Positions 1 to 8,468 of a DNA stretch of 30,294 bases are shown here, in pieces (positions within the stretch are counted from its first letter, which is position 1; every line of letters starts with the position of its first letter). Both the position numbers and the translations under genes were made by a program. The notes below the pieces were generated by a model. The model was not told the DNA's origin, ran no database searches, and saw only the letters and a list, made by a program, of their open reading frames with translations. The stretch covers positions 1-30,294 of the forward strand of contig DMTA01000353.1 in the NCBI GenBank assembly GCA_003454835.1, in the 5' to 3' direction. Source of the stretch: Achromobacter sp. Its GTDB lineage: Bacteria > Pseudomonadota > Gammaproteobacteria > Burkholderiales > Burkholderiaceae_B.

Positions 1-584
1 GCGGCCGCGCTGCGCACGGCGATGACGTTCAGGCCCAGCATCCGCAGGTATCCGCCCAGTTCGCGGCCGATCGGGCCCCATCCCACGATCACGGCGGTCT
101 GCCCCGCCAGGTCGCGCGGCATCCGGTCGCCGATCAACGGCTCCCAGGTCTGCGCGCGCTGGGCGTCAAACAGGCGCGGAAACTCGCGCGCCAGCGCCAG
201 AATTCCGGCCAGCGCGGTCTGCGCCACCACCTGCGAATTGGCGCCGGAAGAAGTGGTGACGCGCACGCCGCGGGATTTGAGTTCACCGAAGATGGGCCGG
301 TCCGCGCCCGCCGAATGCACGTGTACCCAACTCAGCTTCGGCGACTGGCGCAGCGAGACGTAGAAGGCCTCCAACGGCTCCAGGACGCGGTGCTTGGTCG
401 ACAGGCCGGTCACGTCGCGCGAAATGAAGGCGACGTCGACATCGGCGGGCTCGCTGCCGTGGGTCCGCGCCGCGATGACGGGTTCGAAAGCACGGCCGTC
501 CAGCACCTGCGCGATCGCATCGCCGATCCGGTTCAGCGTCGGTTCCGACATAAGGATGCGCAGGGGTGATCGTGATGTTGTCAT
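1..584 (-). CDS. D-isomer-specific 2-hydroxyacid dehydrogenase (partial, cut by window edge)
   Basis: The reverse strand reads from an ATG at 584 to the window edge without a stop, giving the N-terminal 194 codons of an NAD(P)-dependent D-2-hydroxyacid dehydrogenase. The substrate-binding half comes first. The nucleotide-binding half then begins with a Rossmann loop reading GWGPIG (GxGxxG) near residue 170-175. The family normally runs to about 310-340 residues, so roughly the C-terminal 40% is outside the window. The start has no convincing ribosome binding site. A second in-frame ATG lies at 551, so the exact start is uncertain. It diverges from the LysR gene at 786 across a 201-base intergenic region, which suggests LysR control. 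Substrate (glyoxylate, hydroxypyruvate or other) cannot be decided from this part. Confidence 0.8.
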   Translation of the reverse strand, partial: MTTSRSPLRILMSEPTLNRIGDAIAQVLDGRAFEPVIAARTHGSEPADVDVAFISRDVTGLSTKHRVLEPLEAFYVSLRQSPKLSWVHVHSAGADRPIFGELKSRGVRVTTSSGANSQVVAQTALAGILALAREFPRLFDAQRAQTWEPLIGDRMPRDLAGQTAVIVGWGPIGRELGGYLRMLGLNVIAVRSAA

Positions 585-740
585 GGGGGCTGCTTTGGTT
601 CGGAAAGAAGGACTCGTTTTGCGAAATGCCTGCCCTGCGCATGTCGCTTTGCTCGCGGTTGCCCGCGATGACGGCGGCAAGAGACGCCGCATCGAGGGAA
701 ATTCTAGAGGGCTGTTTTCTTCACTACAAATTGTTGATTT

Positions 741-770
741 TTGCTTATTATTCGGTTTTGCCAATATATA
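741..770 (+). promoter_or_regulatory. Candidate sigma-70 promoter for the LysR gene
   Basis: TTGCTT at 741-746 and TATATA at 765-770 are separated by 18 bases. They lie in an AT-rich patch just ahead of the LysR start at 786 and inside the divergent intergenic region. The assignment rests only on resemblance to -35/-10 consensus boxes. Confidence 0.35.
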
Positions 771-785
771 GAGTGGTGGCGGAAC

Positions 786-1781
786 ATGTCGACCAAGCGC
801 AGCATCACCCTGCGGCACTTCCGCAGTTTCGTGGCGGTGGCCAACACCGGCTCGTTCACCGTGGCGGCGTCGCAGCTATTTCTGACGCAGTCGTCGTTGA
901 CGGCGACCATCCAGCAGTTTGAAGACGCCGTGGGCGTCAAACTGTTCGACCGCAGCACGCGCCGCGTGGTGATGACGCCGGAGGCCGCGCGCTTCAAGGC
1001 CGAAGCAGAGCGCATCCTGAGCCAGTTCGACGGCGCGCTGAGCGACTTGGAGGCGCTGTCGCAGGGCCGGCAGGGACACGTGCGGATCGCGGTGGTGGCG
1101 TCCGTGACCAACTACTTTCTGGGCGACGCCATCGCCGCGTTCCGCCAGGCCTATCCCAAGATCACATTTTCATTGCACGACGCCGGCTCGGAGCTGGTCG
1201 AGAAGATGATCGCCAACGGCGACATCGATTTTGCGATTTCGACCTCGCATCATGGGTTTGATGAGTTGGTCTACACGCCGCTGTTCGAGGACCGCTACGG
1301 CGTGATCTGCGCCGCGTCGTATCCGTACGCGCAAGGTTCAAAGCCCTTGAAATGGGCCGATCTGGATCCGGCGGAATACGTGGGGTTTACCGAGGACACC
1401 GGCATCGGGGCATTCCTGCGTGCGCATGCGGGCAAGCCGGGGTTCTTTGAGCAGCAGCACGATGAAGTGTCGCGGACGTCGTCGCTGCACGCCGTGCTGC
1501 GCGGCGGCGGGCGTTATTCGATCCTGCCGGCGCTGGCGGCAAGTTCCATCGCGCCGTCGCAGGCGCGGGGAAGCGAACCGGGGACGTTCGTATTCCGGGA
1601 ATTGAGTTCGCCCCGGTTGTCGCGAGAGGTCTGTTTGATTACGCGGAAACTGCGATCGCTGTCGGCGAGTTCTGAACTGTTCCTGCAGTACATGCGTGAC
1701 GTCATCAACGAAAAGCCCGTGCCGGCGGGGGTGAAGGTGCTGGGGAAAGGGACCAGGAAGGCGGCGCCTGCGGGTGTCTGA
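786..1781 (+). CDS. LysR-family transcriptional regulator
   Basis: A 331-residue LysR-type regulator. The N-terminal winged helix-turn-helix spans about residues 8-65, with the recognition region around 25-46 (AASQLFLTQSSLTATIQQFE). The C-terminal co-inducer-binding domain follows from about residue 95. I chose the ATG at 786 over the upstream in-frame codon at 741 because LysR proteins start just before this helix and a GGCGGA sequence precedes it. It is divergent from the 2-hydroxyacid dehydrogenase at 1-584, the usual arrangement of a LysR protein and its target. It is convergent with the Bug gene at 1838-2815. The C-terminus is extended and basic, and its last codons and TGA stop lie inside a near-palindrome at 1772-1786. 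The effector is unknown. Confidence 0.9.
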   Translation: MSTKRSITLRHFRSFVAVANTGSFTVAASQLFLTQSSLTATIQQFEDAVGVKLFDRSTRRVVMTPEAARFKAEAERILSQFDGALSDLEALSQGRQGHVRIAVVASVTNYFLGDAIAAFRQAYPKITFSLHDAGSELVEKMIANGDIDFAISTSHHGFDELVYTPLFEDRYGVICAASYPYAQGSKPLKWADLDPAEYVGFTEDTGIGAFLRAHAGKPGFFEQQHDEVSRTSSLHAVLRGGGRYSILPALAASSIAPSQARGSEPGTFVFRELSSPRLSREVCLITRKLRSLSASSELFLQYMRDVINEKPVPAGVKVLGKGTRKAAPAGV

Positions 1782-1826
1782 CACCCAAAAGCGGTCCTAT
1801 GCACTCCAGCACCGGTGTCTGACACC
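1772..1826. repeat. Two copies of a GGTGTC-T-GACACC near-palindrome between convergent genes
   Basis: GGGTGTC-T-GACACCC (1772-1786) and GGTGTC-T-GACACC (1814-1826) are inverted repeats with a single central base, 41 bases apart centre to centre. The first contains the stop codon of the LysR gene; the second lies just beyond the end of the convergent Bug gene. No T-tract follows, so they are not canonical intrinsic terminators, although a role in ending convergent transcription is possible. No further complete copy was noticed by eye in the window. Confidence 0.6.
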
Positions 1827-1837
1827 AAAGCCGTTGG

Positions 1838-2815
1838 CTACTGCACGGCAATGTTCGCTTCCTTCACCAGCTTTCCCCACTTGGCGCGTTCGGCTTCGAT
1901 GTGCGTGGAGAAGTCCTGCGGCGTGCCCCCCGTGGCCTGTGCGCCGAGTTCCGTCAGTTTCTTGCGCACGGCCTCGTCGGCAAGAATCGTGTTCAGTTCC
2001 TTGTTCAGCCGGTCCACCACGGATTGCGGCGTGCCGGCCGGTGCGACGACGCCGGTCCAGGACAGGGACTCGTAGCCCTTCAGGCCCGCCTCGGTCAGGG
2101 GCGGCACGCCCGGCAACACCGACAGCGGCGTGGCGCTTGTGACAGCCAGAGCCTTGACCTTGCCGGATTGCGCCAGCGGCACGGCCGATGGCGCGTTGTC
2201 GAAGATCATGTTGATCTGGCCGCCGACCAGGTCCACCAGCGCCTGGCCGCTGCCCTTGTAGGGCACGTGCATCAGGTCCACGCCCGCCATGTTCTTGAAC
2301 AACTCGCCGGACAGATGGGTCGAGCTGCCCGCGCCCGATGACGCGAAGGAATATTTGCCGGGATTGGCCTTGGCCAGCTTGATCAGGTCGGCCACGCTGG
2401 TAACGGGCATGTCGTTGTTCACGATCAGCACGTTGCTGATCGATGCGGTGTACGCCACGGGCTTCAGGTCCCGGTCGGCCCTGTAACCCGGATTTTTGTA
2501 CAGGAACTCGTTGATGGCCATGATGCCGGTGGTGCCGAAAAGCAGCGTCTGGCCATCGGGCGCGGACTTGGCCACCATGGTCGCGCCGATATTGCCGCCC
2601 GCGCCCGAGCGGTTCTCGACGACCACCGGTTGCTTGAGCGCGACTGCCAAGCGCTCGGCCAGAAGGCGTCCGATCACGTCCGTCGAGCCGCCGGGCGCGA
2701 ACGGAACGACCAGTGTGACCGGCCCCTTCGGATAGGCCGTGGTGTCAGCGTTTGACGTTGCGGCCGCGCAGGACAGCACGGCCAGCGCCGCGCCAGCCAG
2801 TTTCCACTTTCCCAT
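1838..2815 (-). CDS. Bug-family periplasmic solute-binding protein (TTT receptor)
   Basis: A 325-residue member of the Bug/TctC family of periplasmic receptors for tripartite tricarboxylate transporters. It has an N-terminal signal peptide (hydrophobic segment about residues 6-20, probable cleavage near SNA-DT at 23). The family landmarks VPFAPGGSTDVIGR (37-50) and HVPYKG follow. A Cys at 16 could make it a lipoprotein, but the context is not a clean lipobox. I chose the ATG at 2815 because AAGGGGA lies just upstream; the frame stays open to 2923, but that extension precedes the signal peptide. No TctA/TctB membrane genes are nearby, so it is an orphan receptor. It lies 132 bases downstream of the amidohydrolase gene on the same strand, so it may be separately transcribed. 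The ligand is unknown, usually a small carboxylate. Confidence 0.9.
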   Translation of the reverse strand: MGKWKLAGAALAVLSCAAATSNADTTAYPKGPVTLVVPFAPGGSTDVIGRLLAERLAVALKQPVVVENRSGAGGNIGATMVAKSAPDGQTLLFGTTGIMAINEFLYKNPGYRADRDLKPVAYTASISNVLIVNNDMPVTSVADLIKLAKANPGKYSFASSGAGSSTHLSGELFKNMAGVDLMHVPYKGSGQALVDLVGGQINMIFDNAPSAVPLAQSGKVKALAVTSATPLSVLPGVPPLTEAGLKGYESLSWTGVVAPAGTPQSVVDRLNKELNTILADEAVRKKLTELGAQATGGTPQDFSTHIEAERAKWGKLVKEANIAVQ

Positions 2816-2947
2816 TGTTTTCCCCTTGATTTTTAGGTCGCTGGTGAAGCAACCCTGCCGATCATAGGGAGCGGCATCGAGCGCAACAAATGAGAAATTC
2901 CGGCGTATTAATCGGCTGCGCAAATATATTCGGGAATGCCCGGATGC

Positions 2948-4663
2948 TCATCCCGATTGCGGTCCGGCGCCCCGCAACAACTTGCCCGGCAGCTCCCCCG
3001 TCGCCACGCCGCGCTCGAAGATCGGCAGGCCATTGACCAGCGTGGCCGCGTAGCCATCGGCACGCTGCACCAGCCTGCGCCCGCCACCCGGCAGGTCGAA
3101 CACCATTTCCGGGCAGTGCACCTTCAGCGCATCGGGATCGATGACGTTGATGTCGGCCTTGTAGCCAGGCTGCAACAGCCCGCGATCTTGCAGACCATAT
3201 ACCAGCGCGGTATCGCGGGTCTGCCGGCGCACCACGTGTTCCAGCGGCAAAAGCGGACCGCGGCGGCGGTCTCGCGTCCAGTGGCTGAGCATGAAGGTCG
3301 GCATGCTGACATCGCAGATGTAGCCGCAGTGTGCGCCGCCGTCCGACAGGCTGTTCACGGTGTTGGCGTGCTGCATCAGCTGATGAAGGTGATCGAGGTT
3401 TTCGTACGAATAGTTGAAGGACGGATAGTAGAGAATCGCCTGTCCCTCGTTCTCCAGCATCAGGTCGTACACCAGTTCCAACGGCGGGCGCCCGGTGCGC
3501 GCCGCCATGGCCGCCACACTGTCTTCGGGCAGCGGCTCGTAGTCGGGATTCTGGCCCAGCCGGTAGATCTTGTGAAAGCTGCTGAACAGGGTCTCAGCCC
3601 GGCGGTCCAGCAGGCCCCGCTGCTCGCTCATGATTTTCTGGCGGACCTGCGGATCGCGCAGTTGCGCGAGCTTTTCCGGCAGGGGCAGCGCGTGCAGCGC
3701 CTGATAGGTCGGATGGGCAATGAAGGGATGCAGGGAGCTCTGCCAGGAGAACAGGATGCCCAGCGGCCGGCCGCTGATGCCTGCCATGAGCGGCACGCCT
3801 TCATCGCGCGCCTTGTCCAGCGTGCGCACGATCTGCTTCCAGACGTCAGGCGCACCGTCGGTCTGCTGAAGGTTGAACAGCACCGGCAGACGATTGTGGC
3901 GGGCAAGCTGTTCCAACCAGGGGATCTCGCCCTCCATCGCGGGATGGTTGGCCGTCATCTGAAATACGCCGTGGCCGACTTCGCCCATGACGGATCCCAG
4001 CGCGCTGATCTCTTCGCCGGTAGCGAACGTGCCCGGGGGATACTTTCGCTCGTCGTACTTGTGCAGGAAGGTCCGCGATGTCGAGAAGCCGACCGCGCCC
4101 GCCTGCAAGGCCGCGCGCACGACCTCGCGCATGGCCAGCAGGTCGGCTGGCGAGGCCTCGTCGTGATGAATGGCGCGATCGCCCATCACGTACGCGCGCA
4201 CCGCGCTATGCGGAATCTGCGCCCCGATGTCCAACGCCTTGGGCCGCCGATCCAACGCATCCAGATACTCGGGGAAGGTTTCCCAGTCCCATTCGATGCC
4301 TTCCGACAACACCGAGCCCGGAATGTCCTCAACGCCCTCCATCACCTTGATCAGCCATTCGCGCCGGTCGGGCTTGACCGGCGCGAATCCCACGCCACAG
4401 TTGCCCATGATGGCAGTGGTGACGCCATGCCATGTCGACGGGCTGAGGTACGGATCCCACGTCGCCTGGCCGTCGTAATGGGTGTGGATGTCGACCCAGC
4501 CCGGCGTCACCAGCGCGCCCGCCGCGTCGATCTCTCGCCGCGCGGCGCCCGCCTTGCCGCCGGCCTGTACGATCCGGCCGCCATCGATGGCAAGGTCGCC
4601 CACCCGGGCGCTGGCGCCCGAACCGTCGACCAGCGTGCCGCCGCGTATCACTACATCGTGCAT
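2948..4663 (-). CDS. D-aminoacylase / N-acyl-D-amino-acid deacylase family amidohydrolase
   Basis: A 571-residue cytosolic amidohydrolase of the D-aminoacylase / amidohydrolase-3 group. These are metal enzymes that hydrolyse N-acyl-D-amino acids or related cyclic amides. Visible landmarks are the HxH metal motif in DIHTHYDGQ (His60, His62), GNCGVGFAP with the Cys89 typical of D-aminoacylases, and SDGGAHCG with the catalytic-type Asp441. A C-terminal composite-barrel segment (GYKADINVIDPD, about 500-511) is also present. There is no signal peptide. AGGAGA precedes the ATG at the expected distance. The start is 33 bases after the stop of the upstream Bug gene (4697-5701), so the two form an operon of receptor plus hydrolase, implying that the Bug ligand or a derivative is the enzyme's substrate. 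The exact substrate cannot be read from the sequence; D-glutamate/D-aspartate deacylases and similar enzymes share these motifs. Confidence 0.85.
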   Translation of the reverse strand: MHDVVIRGGTLVDGSGASARVGDLAIDGGRIVQAGGKAGAARREIDAAGALVTPGWVDIHTHYDGQATWDPYLSPSTWHGVTTAIMGNCGVGFAPVKPDRREWLIKVMEGVEDIPGSVLSEGIEWDWETFPEYLDALDRRPKALDIGAQIPHSAVRAYVMGDRAIHHDEASPADLLAMREVVRAALQAGAVGFSTSRTFLHKYDERKYPPGTFATGEEISALGSVMGEVGHGVFQMTANHPAMEGEIPWLEQLARHNRLPVLFNLQQTDGAPDVWKQIVRTLDKARDEGVPLMAGISGRPLGILFSWQSSLHPFIAHPTYQALHALPLPEKLAQLRDPQVRQKIMSEQRGLLDRRAETLFSSFHKIYRLGQNPDYEPLPEDSVAAMAARTGRPPLELVYDLMLENEGQAILYYPSFNYSYENLDHLHQLMQHANTVNSLSDGGAHCGYICDVSMPTFMLSHWTRDRRRGPLLPLEHVVRRQTRDTALVYGLQDRGLLQPGYKADINVIDPDALKVHCPEMVFDLPGGGRRLVQRADGYAATLVNGLPIFERGVATGELPGKLLRGAGPQSG

Positions 4664-4696
4664 TGTCGTCTCCTGGGACCCACGGGCCCGTCTGCC

Positions 4697-5701
4697 TTAT
4701 TCCAATACCAGCCCGATCCGGCGGATCACGTCGCCCCACCGCGCGCTGTCGCGCTGCACGATGGCCGAGAATTCCTTCGGCCCGGCGCCGCTGACCTCGT
4801 TGCCTTGCGACAGGATGGTCTGGGTGATTTCCGGGGTTTCCAGCGCCGCGCGAAACACCTGGGCCACGCGCTCGGCCAGGGCGGGCGGCATGTCGCCTGG
4901 ACCGAAGATGCCTTGCCAGCCCACGATGTTCAGTCCCTCGATCCCCTGCTCTTCCAGCGTCGGCAGTTCGGGCAGCACGCTCAGGCGCCGGTCCGTCGCC
5001 GGCCCCAGCAGCTTGACCTTGCCCGCGCGGGCGTTCTCGACCGCCGTGGCGGTGCCGTCGAAGTAGACCTGCACGTCACCCGCCAGCAGCGCACGGCTGG
5101 CGTCGGCGGTGCCCTTGTAAGGCACGTGGACGATGTCGGTGCCCGTCTTCATCTTGAGAATCTCGCCATTCAGGTGCGAGGTGGATCCGGCGCTGTACGA
5201 GGCGTAGTTCAGCTTTCCGGGGTTCGCCTTGGCGTAGGCAATCAGCTCGGCGGTTGTGGAGAACGGCGCGTTGTTGTTGGCGACCAGCACGGTGGCCGAC
5301 CTGACCGCCTGCAGGACCGGTGTGAAGTCCTTGACCGGGTCGTACGGCAGCTTTTTGTAGAGATGCGGATTCTGCGTGTGTGTGACCACGATGGTGTACA
5401 GCAGCGTATAGCCGTCCGGCTTGGCGCGCGCCACGTCCTGCGCGCCGATCATCGTGCCCGCACCCGGCTTGTTGTCGATGATGACTGAAGCGCCGGTCTG
5501 CTGCGACACCTTGGCCGCCAGCATGCGCGCCAGCGAATCCGACCCTGACCCCGCCGGAAACGGCACGACCATGCGTATCGGCTTGCCCGAGGCAGGCCAG
5601 GCGTCGGGTTGCGGCGACGGCGCCGCGACGGCCGCCGTACAGGCCAGCATGCTCAGCGCGGCGGCCCAGCCCGCCAGATGGAATATCGGCTTGCGGTTCA
5701 T
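4697..5701 (-). CDS. Bug-family periplasmic solute-binding protein, first gene of amidohydrolase operon
   Basis: A 334-residue Bug/TctC-type periplasmic receptor. The signal peptide (about residues 1-27, ending AAVAA) precedes the family segment VVPFPAGSGSDSLAR (45-59). IIDNKPGAGTMIGA (74-87), KPDGYTLLY and HVPYKG are also present. The start has an excellent AGGAGGAG Shine-Dalgarno sequence upstream of the ATG at 5701. It is followed after 33 bases by the D-aminoacylase-like gene, with which it probably forms an operon. Its promoter region is shared with the divergent LysR gene at 5869. No transporter membrane subunits are nearby. A ligand such as an acylated amino acid is an inference from the neighbour only. 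Confidence 0.9.
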   Translation of the reverse strand: MNRKPIFHLAGWAAALSMLACTAAVAAPSPQPDAWPASGKPIRMVVPFPAGSGSDSLARMLAAKVSQQTGASVIIDNKPGAGTMIGAQDVARAKPDGYTLLYTIVVTHTQNPHLYKKLPYDPVKDFTPVLQAVRSATVLVANNNAPFSTTAELIAYAKANPGKLNYASYSAGSTSHLNGEILKMKTGTDIVHVPYKGTADASRALLAGDVQVYFDGTATAVENARAGKVKLLGPATDRRLSVLPELPTLEEQGIEGLNIVGWQGIFGPGDMPPALAERVAQVFRAALETPEITQTILSQGNEVSGAGPKEFSAIVQRDSARWGDVIRRIGLVLE

Positions 5702-5832
5702 GTTGTCTCCTCCTGCGAGGTTGGCGTGTCGCGGGGCCGCGCATCGCTCTGTATGGTGTTTTCCCGGGTGTTTGCAACATTTGCTGCCGGCCCGTGGTCA
5801 AGCTGTTTTAGTCTTGCCAATGACCCGAATCA

Positions 5833-5851
5833 ATTGCATATTTGGCGCAAT
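5833..5851. promoter_or_regulatory. Candidate LysR operator, ATTGC-N9-GCAAT
   Basis: A perfect 5+5 inverted repeat (ATTGC ... GCAAT with 9 bases between) lies 17 bases before the LysR start codon and inside the region shared with the divergent Bug-amidohydrolase operon. Its position and symmetry fit an autoregulatory LysR recognition site. The spacing is longer than the classic T-N11-A box. Confidence 0.4.
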
Positions 5852-5868
5852 TCCGATGAGAAAAATAC

Positions 5869-6801
5869 ATGGGCCTGACGATACGTTCGCTCCAGCACTT
5901 TTCCGTCCTTGCCGAAGAGCGGCACTTCTCGCGGGCGGCCCAGCGGCTGCATCTGACGCAGTCGGCGCTGACGCGCAGCATCCAGTCCCTTGAAGAGACG
6001 TTGGGCCTGGTGCTGGTGGATCGCGCGTCGATCGGTGTGACGCCAACGCAGGCGGGAAAGATGGTGCTCGATCGTTCGCGCCGCATCCTGGGCGATGTTC
6101 TCGCCCTTCGGCGCGAGGCCGAATTGATGAGGGGCCACGACACGGGACGCGTCAGCTTCGGAGTCGGGGCCTTTCCGGCGGCGGGGTTTCTGTCGCCGCT
6201 GCTGGTCCGCCTGGCACGCGATCATCCGGGTCTGAGCGTGCATGTGGAAATCGAAAGCTGGCAGCGTCTGCTGGACAAGCTGTTGCAGGACAAGCTGGAC
6301 TTTGCCGTGGCCGTGACGCACAGCCTGCCGCCGCCGGCGGACTTCATTGTGCGTGCGCTGCCACCGCAGCACGGCGGCCTTTTCGTGCGGGCCGGGCATC
6401 CGCTGCAATCGGTACGAAAACCAAAGTTACGTGCCGCCCTGGCGCAATATCGGCTGGCGGCCACCGACCTGCCGCAACGCGCGCGAGAGTATCTGGCAAA
6501 GCTATATCAAGTGGCCGGCGTGGATGAACTGCCGATTGCCTTCGAGTGCGATAGCGTCAGCGCGCTGCGCGACGTGGCCGTGGGGAGCGATGTGGTGCTG
6601 TTCTGCACGCGCGAGGCCATCGTCGCTGAGCTGGCGCAAGGGACGCTCGTGCCCTTGCCGCTGCCGTATCCGGCGTCCGGCTCGCTGACCTACAGCGTTA
6701 TCCACCGCGCCCGCCGTAGCTTGTCGCCAACCGCGGAACGGATCATCACATTGGTGCAGGCGTATCTGGCGGGCGAAGGGGCTGACGGGGCGGCGGACTG
6801 A
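5869..6801 (+). CDS. LysR-family transcriptional regulator
   Basis: A 310-residue LysR-type regulator. The helix-turn-helix lies at about residues 20-41 (SRAAQRLHLTQSALTRSIQS), and the effector-binding domain starts around residue 92. It is transcribed divergently from the Bug-amidohydrolase operon (5701-2948) across 167 bases containing a symmetrical ATTGC-N9-GCAAT site, so it is the likely regulator of that operon. The ATG at 5869 fits the family's usual N-terminus. Only a weak GATGAGAA sequence precedes it, so translation may be poor. The inducer is unknown; the neighbours suggest an amino-acid derivative or carboxylate. Confidence 0.9.
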   Translation: MGLTIRSLQHFSVLAEERHFSRAAQRLHLTQSALTRSIQSLEETLGLVLVDRASIGVTPTQAGKMVLDRSRRILGDVLALRREAELMRGHDTGRVSFGVGAFPAAGFLSPLLVRLARDHPGLSVHVEIESWQRLLDKLLQDKLDFAVAVTHSLPPPADFIVRALPPQHGGLFVRAGHPLQSVRKPKLRAALAQYRLAATDLPQRAREYLAKLYQVAGVDELPIAFECDSVSALRDVAVGSDVVLFCTREAIVAELAQGTLVPLPLPYPASGSLTYSVIHRARRSLSPTAERIITLVQAYLAGEGADGAAD

Positions 6802-6850
6802 CCCCTGCGCGACGGCGCGGATGTCATTCACCCGCGCCGCACCAGGCGAT

Positions 6851-7072
6851 TCACACACCCGCCCCCGGATCCTGCTCGCGCCGCTCGGCGTCTTCCTGCG
6901 CGGCTACGTCCTCAAGCTTGACCTGACTGGTGCTGCCGTGCGTGGCGGCGCACTGCGCGGGATTTTGGCTGGTTTTGACGCATTCCGCGAATGCGAGCGC
7001 CGCGTCCACGGTCGCGAAGTGATACGACTGGCCGTCGGCGAACGCGACCTTACCTTCGACAGAACAATCCAT
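6851..7072 (-). CDS. Small hypothetical protein (73 aa)
   Basis: A 73-residue cytosolic protein that I do not recognise. A good GGAGG sequence sits 6 bases before the ATG at 7072. The reading frame fills the gap between the LysR gene and the FUSC gene, supporting it as real. The N-terminal part looks like a small beta-rich fold (EGKVAFADGQSYHFATVDAA), with two Cys further on (32 and 41). The tail is acidic and charged. It has no signal peptide or membrane segment. It converges with the LysR gene and lies downstream of the FUSC gene on the same strand with a 52-base gap, so it could be co-transcribed with FUSC. Function unknown. Confidence 0.65.
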   Translation of the reverse strand: MDCSVEGKVAFADGQSYHFATVDAALAFAECVKTSQNPAQCAATHGSTSQVKLEDVAAQEDAERREQDPGAGV

Positions 7073-7124
7073 GAGTGCCTCCAGGGTTTCGGAAAGCCCA
7101 TGCTGCCGCGTTGACGCGGCGGCG

Positions 7125-8249
7125 TCAATTCACCCGGCGGGGCAGCACCGCCCGCATCCATCGCGACAGCACGGGACGGATGCGCTGGTTGTGCAGCAGC
7201 ACCGCGCCCAGCACGCCGATAAGGGCGCCGAGCACCGTGTCCACAAAGCGCGCCTCAATGACGTCGATGGGATAGCCCTGCCCCAGATGCGGCGCCTCGG
7301 CCAGGAAGATGGTCAAGGGCGTGATCAGCACCACCGCGCTGGCGTAGTGCCGCACCACCAGCGTCTCGATGCCGAAGGACAGCGCCATCATCACCAGGCT
7401 CAGCGTCCAGACGTTGAGCGGCAGGCTGAGCAGCGCCCACGCCACGCACAGGCCGACCGCCGTGCCCAGGATGCGGTGCATCTGCCGGCTCCACGCCGCG
7501 CGAAGGCTGGCGCCCTGGATGATCGCCAGGCAGCTCACCGGCACCCAATAGGGCCGTTGAAGCTGCAGCAGTTCGGCCACCAGCAAAGAGATACCGACGA
7601 AAAGGCCGATGATCACCGAGTCGTAGACCACGAAATCGAAGGTCGGCTTGGGCAGATCCATGGGCGCGGGCGGCGGCGCGACGCGCGTCATGTGCAGCGA
7701 ATACGCAAAAGCCACCAGGCACGCAACCAGGCAGCCCAGCGCCACCATGCCCACGCGCAGCGGCACGTCGTGGACGGTGCCTGGCGTGTACGCGGCAATC
7801 GCCGTGGCCATGATGAAGAACAGGCTGCCCGGCGGTCCCAGGCGATAGCAACGGCACACCATGTTCACCACCATGGCTATCACCGTCAGCGCCGCGATGG
7901 TGGCGGTCGGCCAGAACTGCGTCAACGCGCCCAGCGCGTAGCAGGCCACCATGCCGAACGACGCGGCCAGCAGCATCATCATGCGGATCTGCAGCGAGGC
8001 GTTGGGCAGGCTCAGGAACACCATGCCGCCCAGGCTGGACATCAGCCCGTAGTCCATGCGGCCGAAGTACGCGCCCACCATCAGCGGCAGGCCCGACGAC
8101 AGCGCCGCGGCCAGCGGCATTTCCCAGGGACGGTCGCTGGCGTTCACCCGGGTCAGCTCGGTCCACGTGCCGTGCAGCTGGTCCTTGACGAAGGCGAACG
8201 GGCGCCTCGGGCGGTCGTCCGGCGCTGCGGAATCGTCGTGTTGTTTCAT
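7125..8249 (-). CDS. FUSC-family inner membrane protein (aromatic acid exporter-like)
   Basis: A 374-residue polytopic inner membrane protein. Hydrophobic segments appear around residues 45-62, 68-82, 88-108, 112-131, 140-154, 164-184 and again at 208-228, 262-276, 281-296, 305-317 and 337-352. This gives two blocks separated by a hydrophilic linker (about 186-205). The second block carries the FUSC signature region: RPYWVPVSCLAIIQG (232-246) followed by R-x-HRILGT (255-263). FUSC-family proteins include the fusaric-acid-resistance proteins and the p-hydroxybenzoic acid efflux subunit AaeB. This one is about half the length of AaeB and lacks an adjacent membrane-fusion gene, so export of a toxic organic acid is only an inference. 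No clear Shine-Dalgarno precedes the ATG at 8249. Confidence 0.8.
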   Translation of the reverse strand: MKQHDDSAAPDDRPRRPFAFVKDQLHGTWTELTRVNASDRPWEMPLAAALSSGLPLMVGAYFGRMDYGLMSSLGGMVFLSLPNASLQIRMMMLLAASFGMVACYALGALTQFWPTATIAALTVIAMVVNMVCRCYRLGPPGSLFFIMATAIAAYTPGTVHDVPLRVGMVALGCLVACLVAFAYSLHMTRVAPPPAPMDLPKPTFDFVVYDSVIIGLFVGISLLVAELLQLQRPYWVPVSCLAIIQGASLRAAWSRQMHRILGTAVGLCVAWALLSLPLNVWTLSLVMMALSFGIETLVVRHYASAVVLITPLTIFLAEAPHLGQGYPIDVIEARFVDTVLGALIGVLGAVLLHNQRIRPVLSRWMRAVLPRRVN

Positions 8250-8367
8250 AGGCGGGCGTGGTTGCGGTCTGGCGTATTCGGCCCGCCGACGGCCGCGGGC
8301 AATCGCGGCGCGATGGGCCGCGATTGCTCGATTCTATTCCGCATCAAATTCCGCCACTCGGATTTAA

Positions 8368-8459
8368 GGGGAATTCCCCGATTCTCCCTCCCGGACCCAC
8401 TGGTACTATGCGCCGCACTTCAGCCTTCGGCTGAGCGATAAACATGCGCAACGCTGCGC
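8368..8459 (+). promoter_or_regulatory. Structured leader upstream of the AapJ-like gene
   Basis: Three symmetrical elements occur in the 100 bases before the start codon at 8469. They are a perfect 12-base palindrome GGGGAATTCCCC (8368-8379), a hairpin TCAGCC-TTC-GGCTGA (8420-8434), and a hairpin GCGCA-ACGC-TGCGC (8446-8459) that abuts the GGAGA ribosome binding site. The first may be an operator; the last could affect ribosome access. No regulator is assigned. Confidence 0.35.
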
Positions 8460-8468
8460 GGAGACACC

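Noticed and set aside
2936..5488. An 850-codon open frame on the plus strand
   Set aside because: It lies antisense to the amidohydrolase and Bug genes, has no family similarity, is rich in Arg/His/Gln as expected for a shadow frame in high-GC DNA, and lacks a ribosome binding site.
7071..8441. A 456-codon open frame on the plus strand
   Set aside because: It is antisense to the FUSC gene and has a His/Arg/Gln-rich shadow composition.
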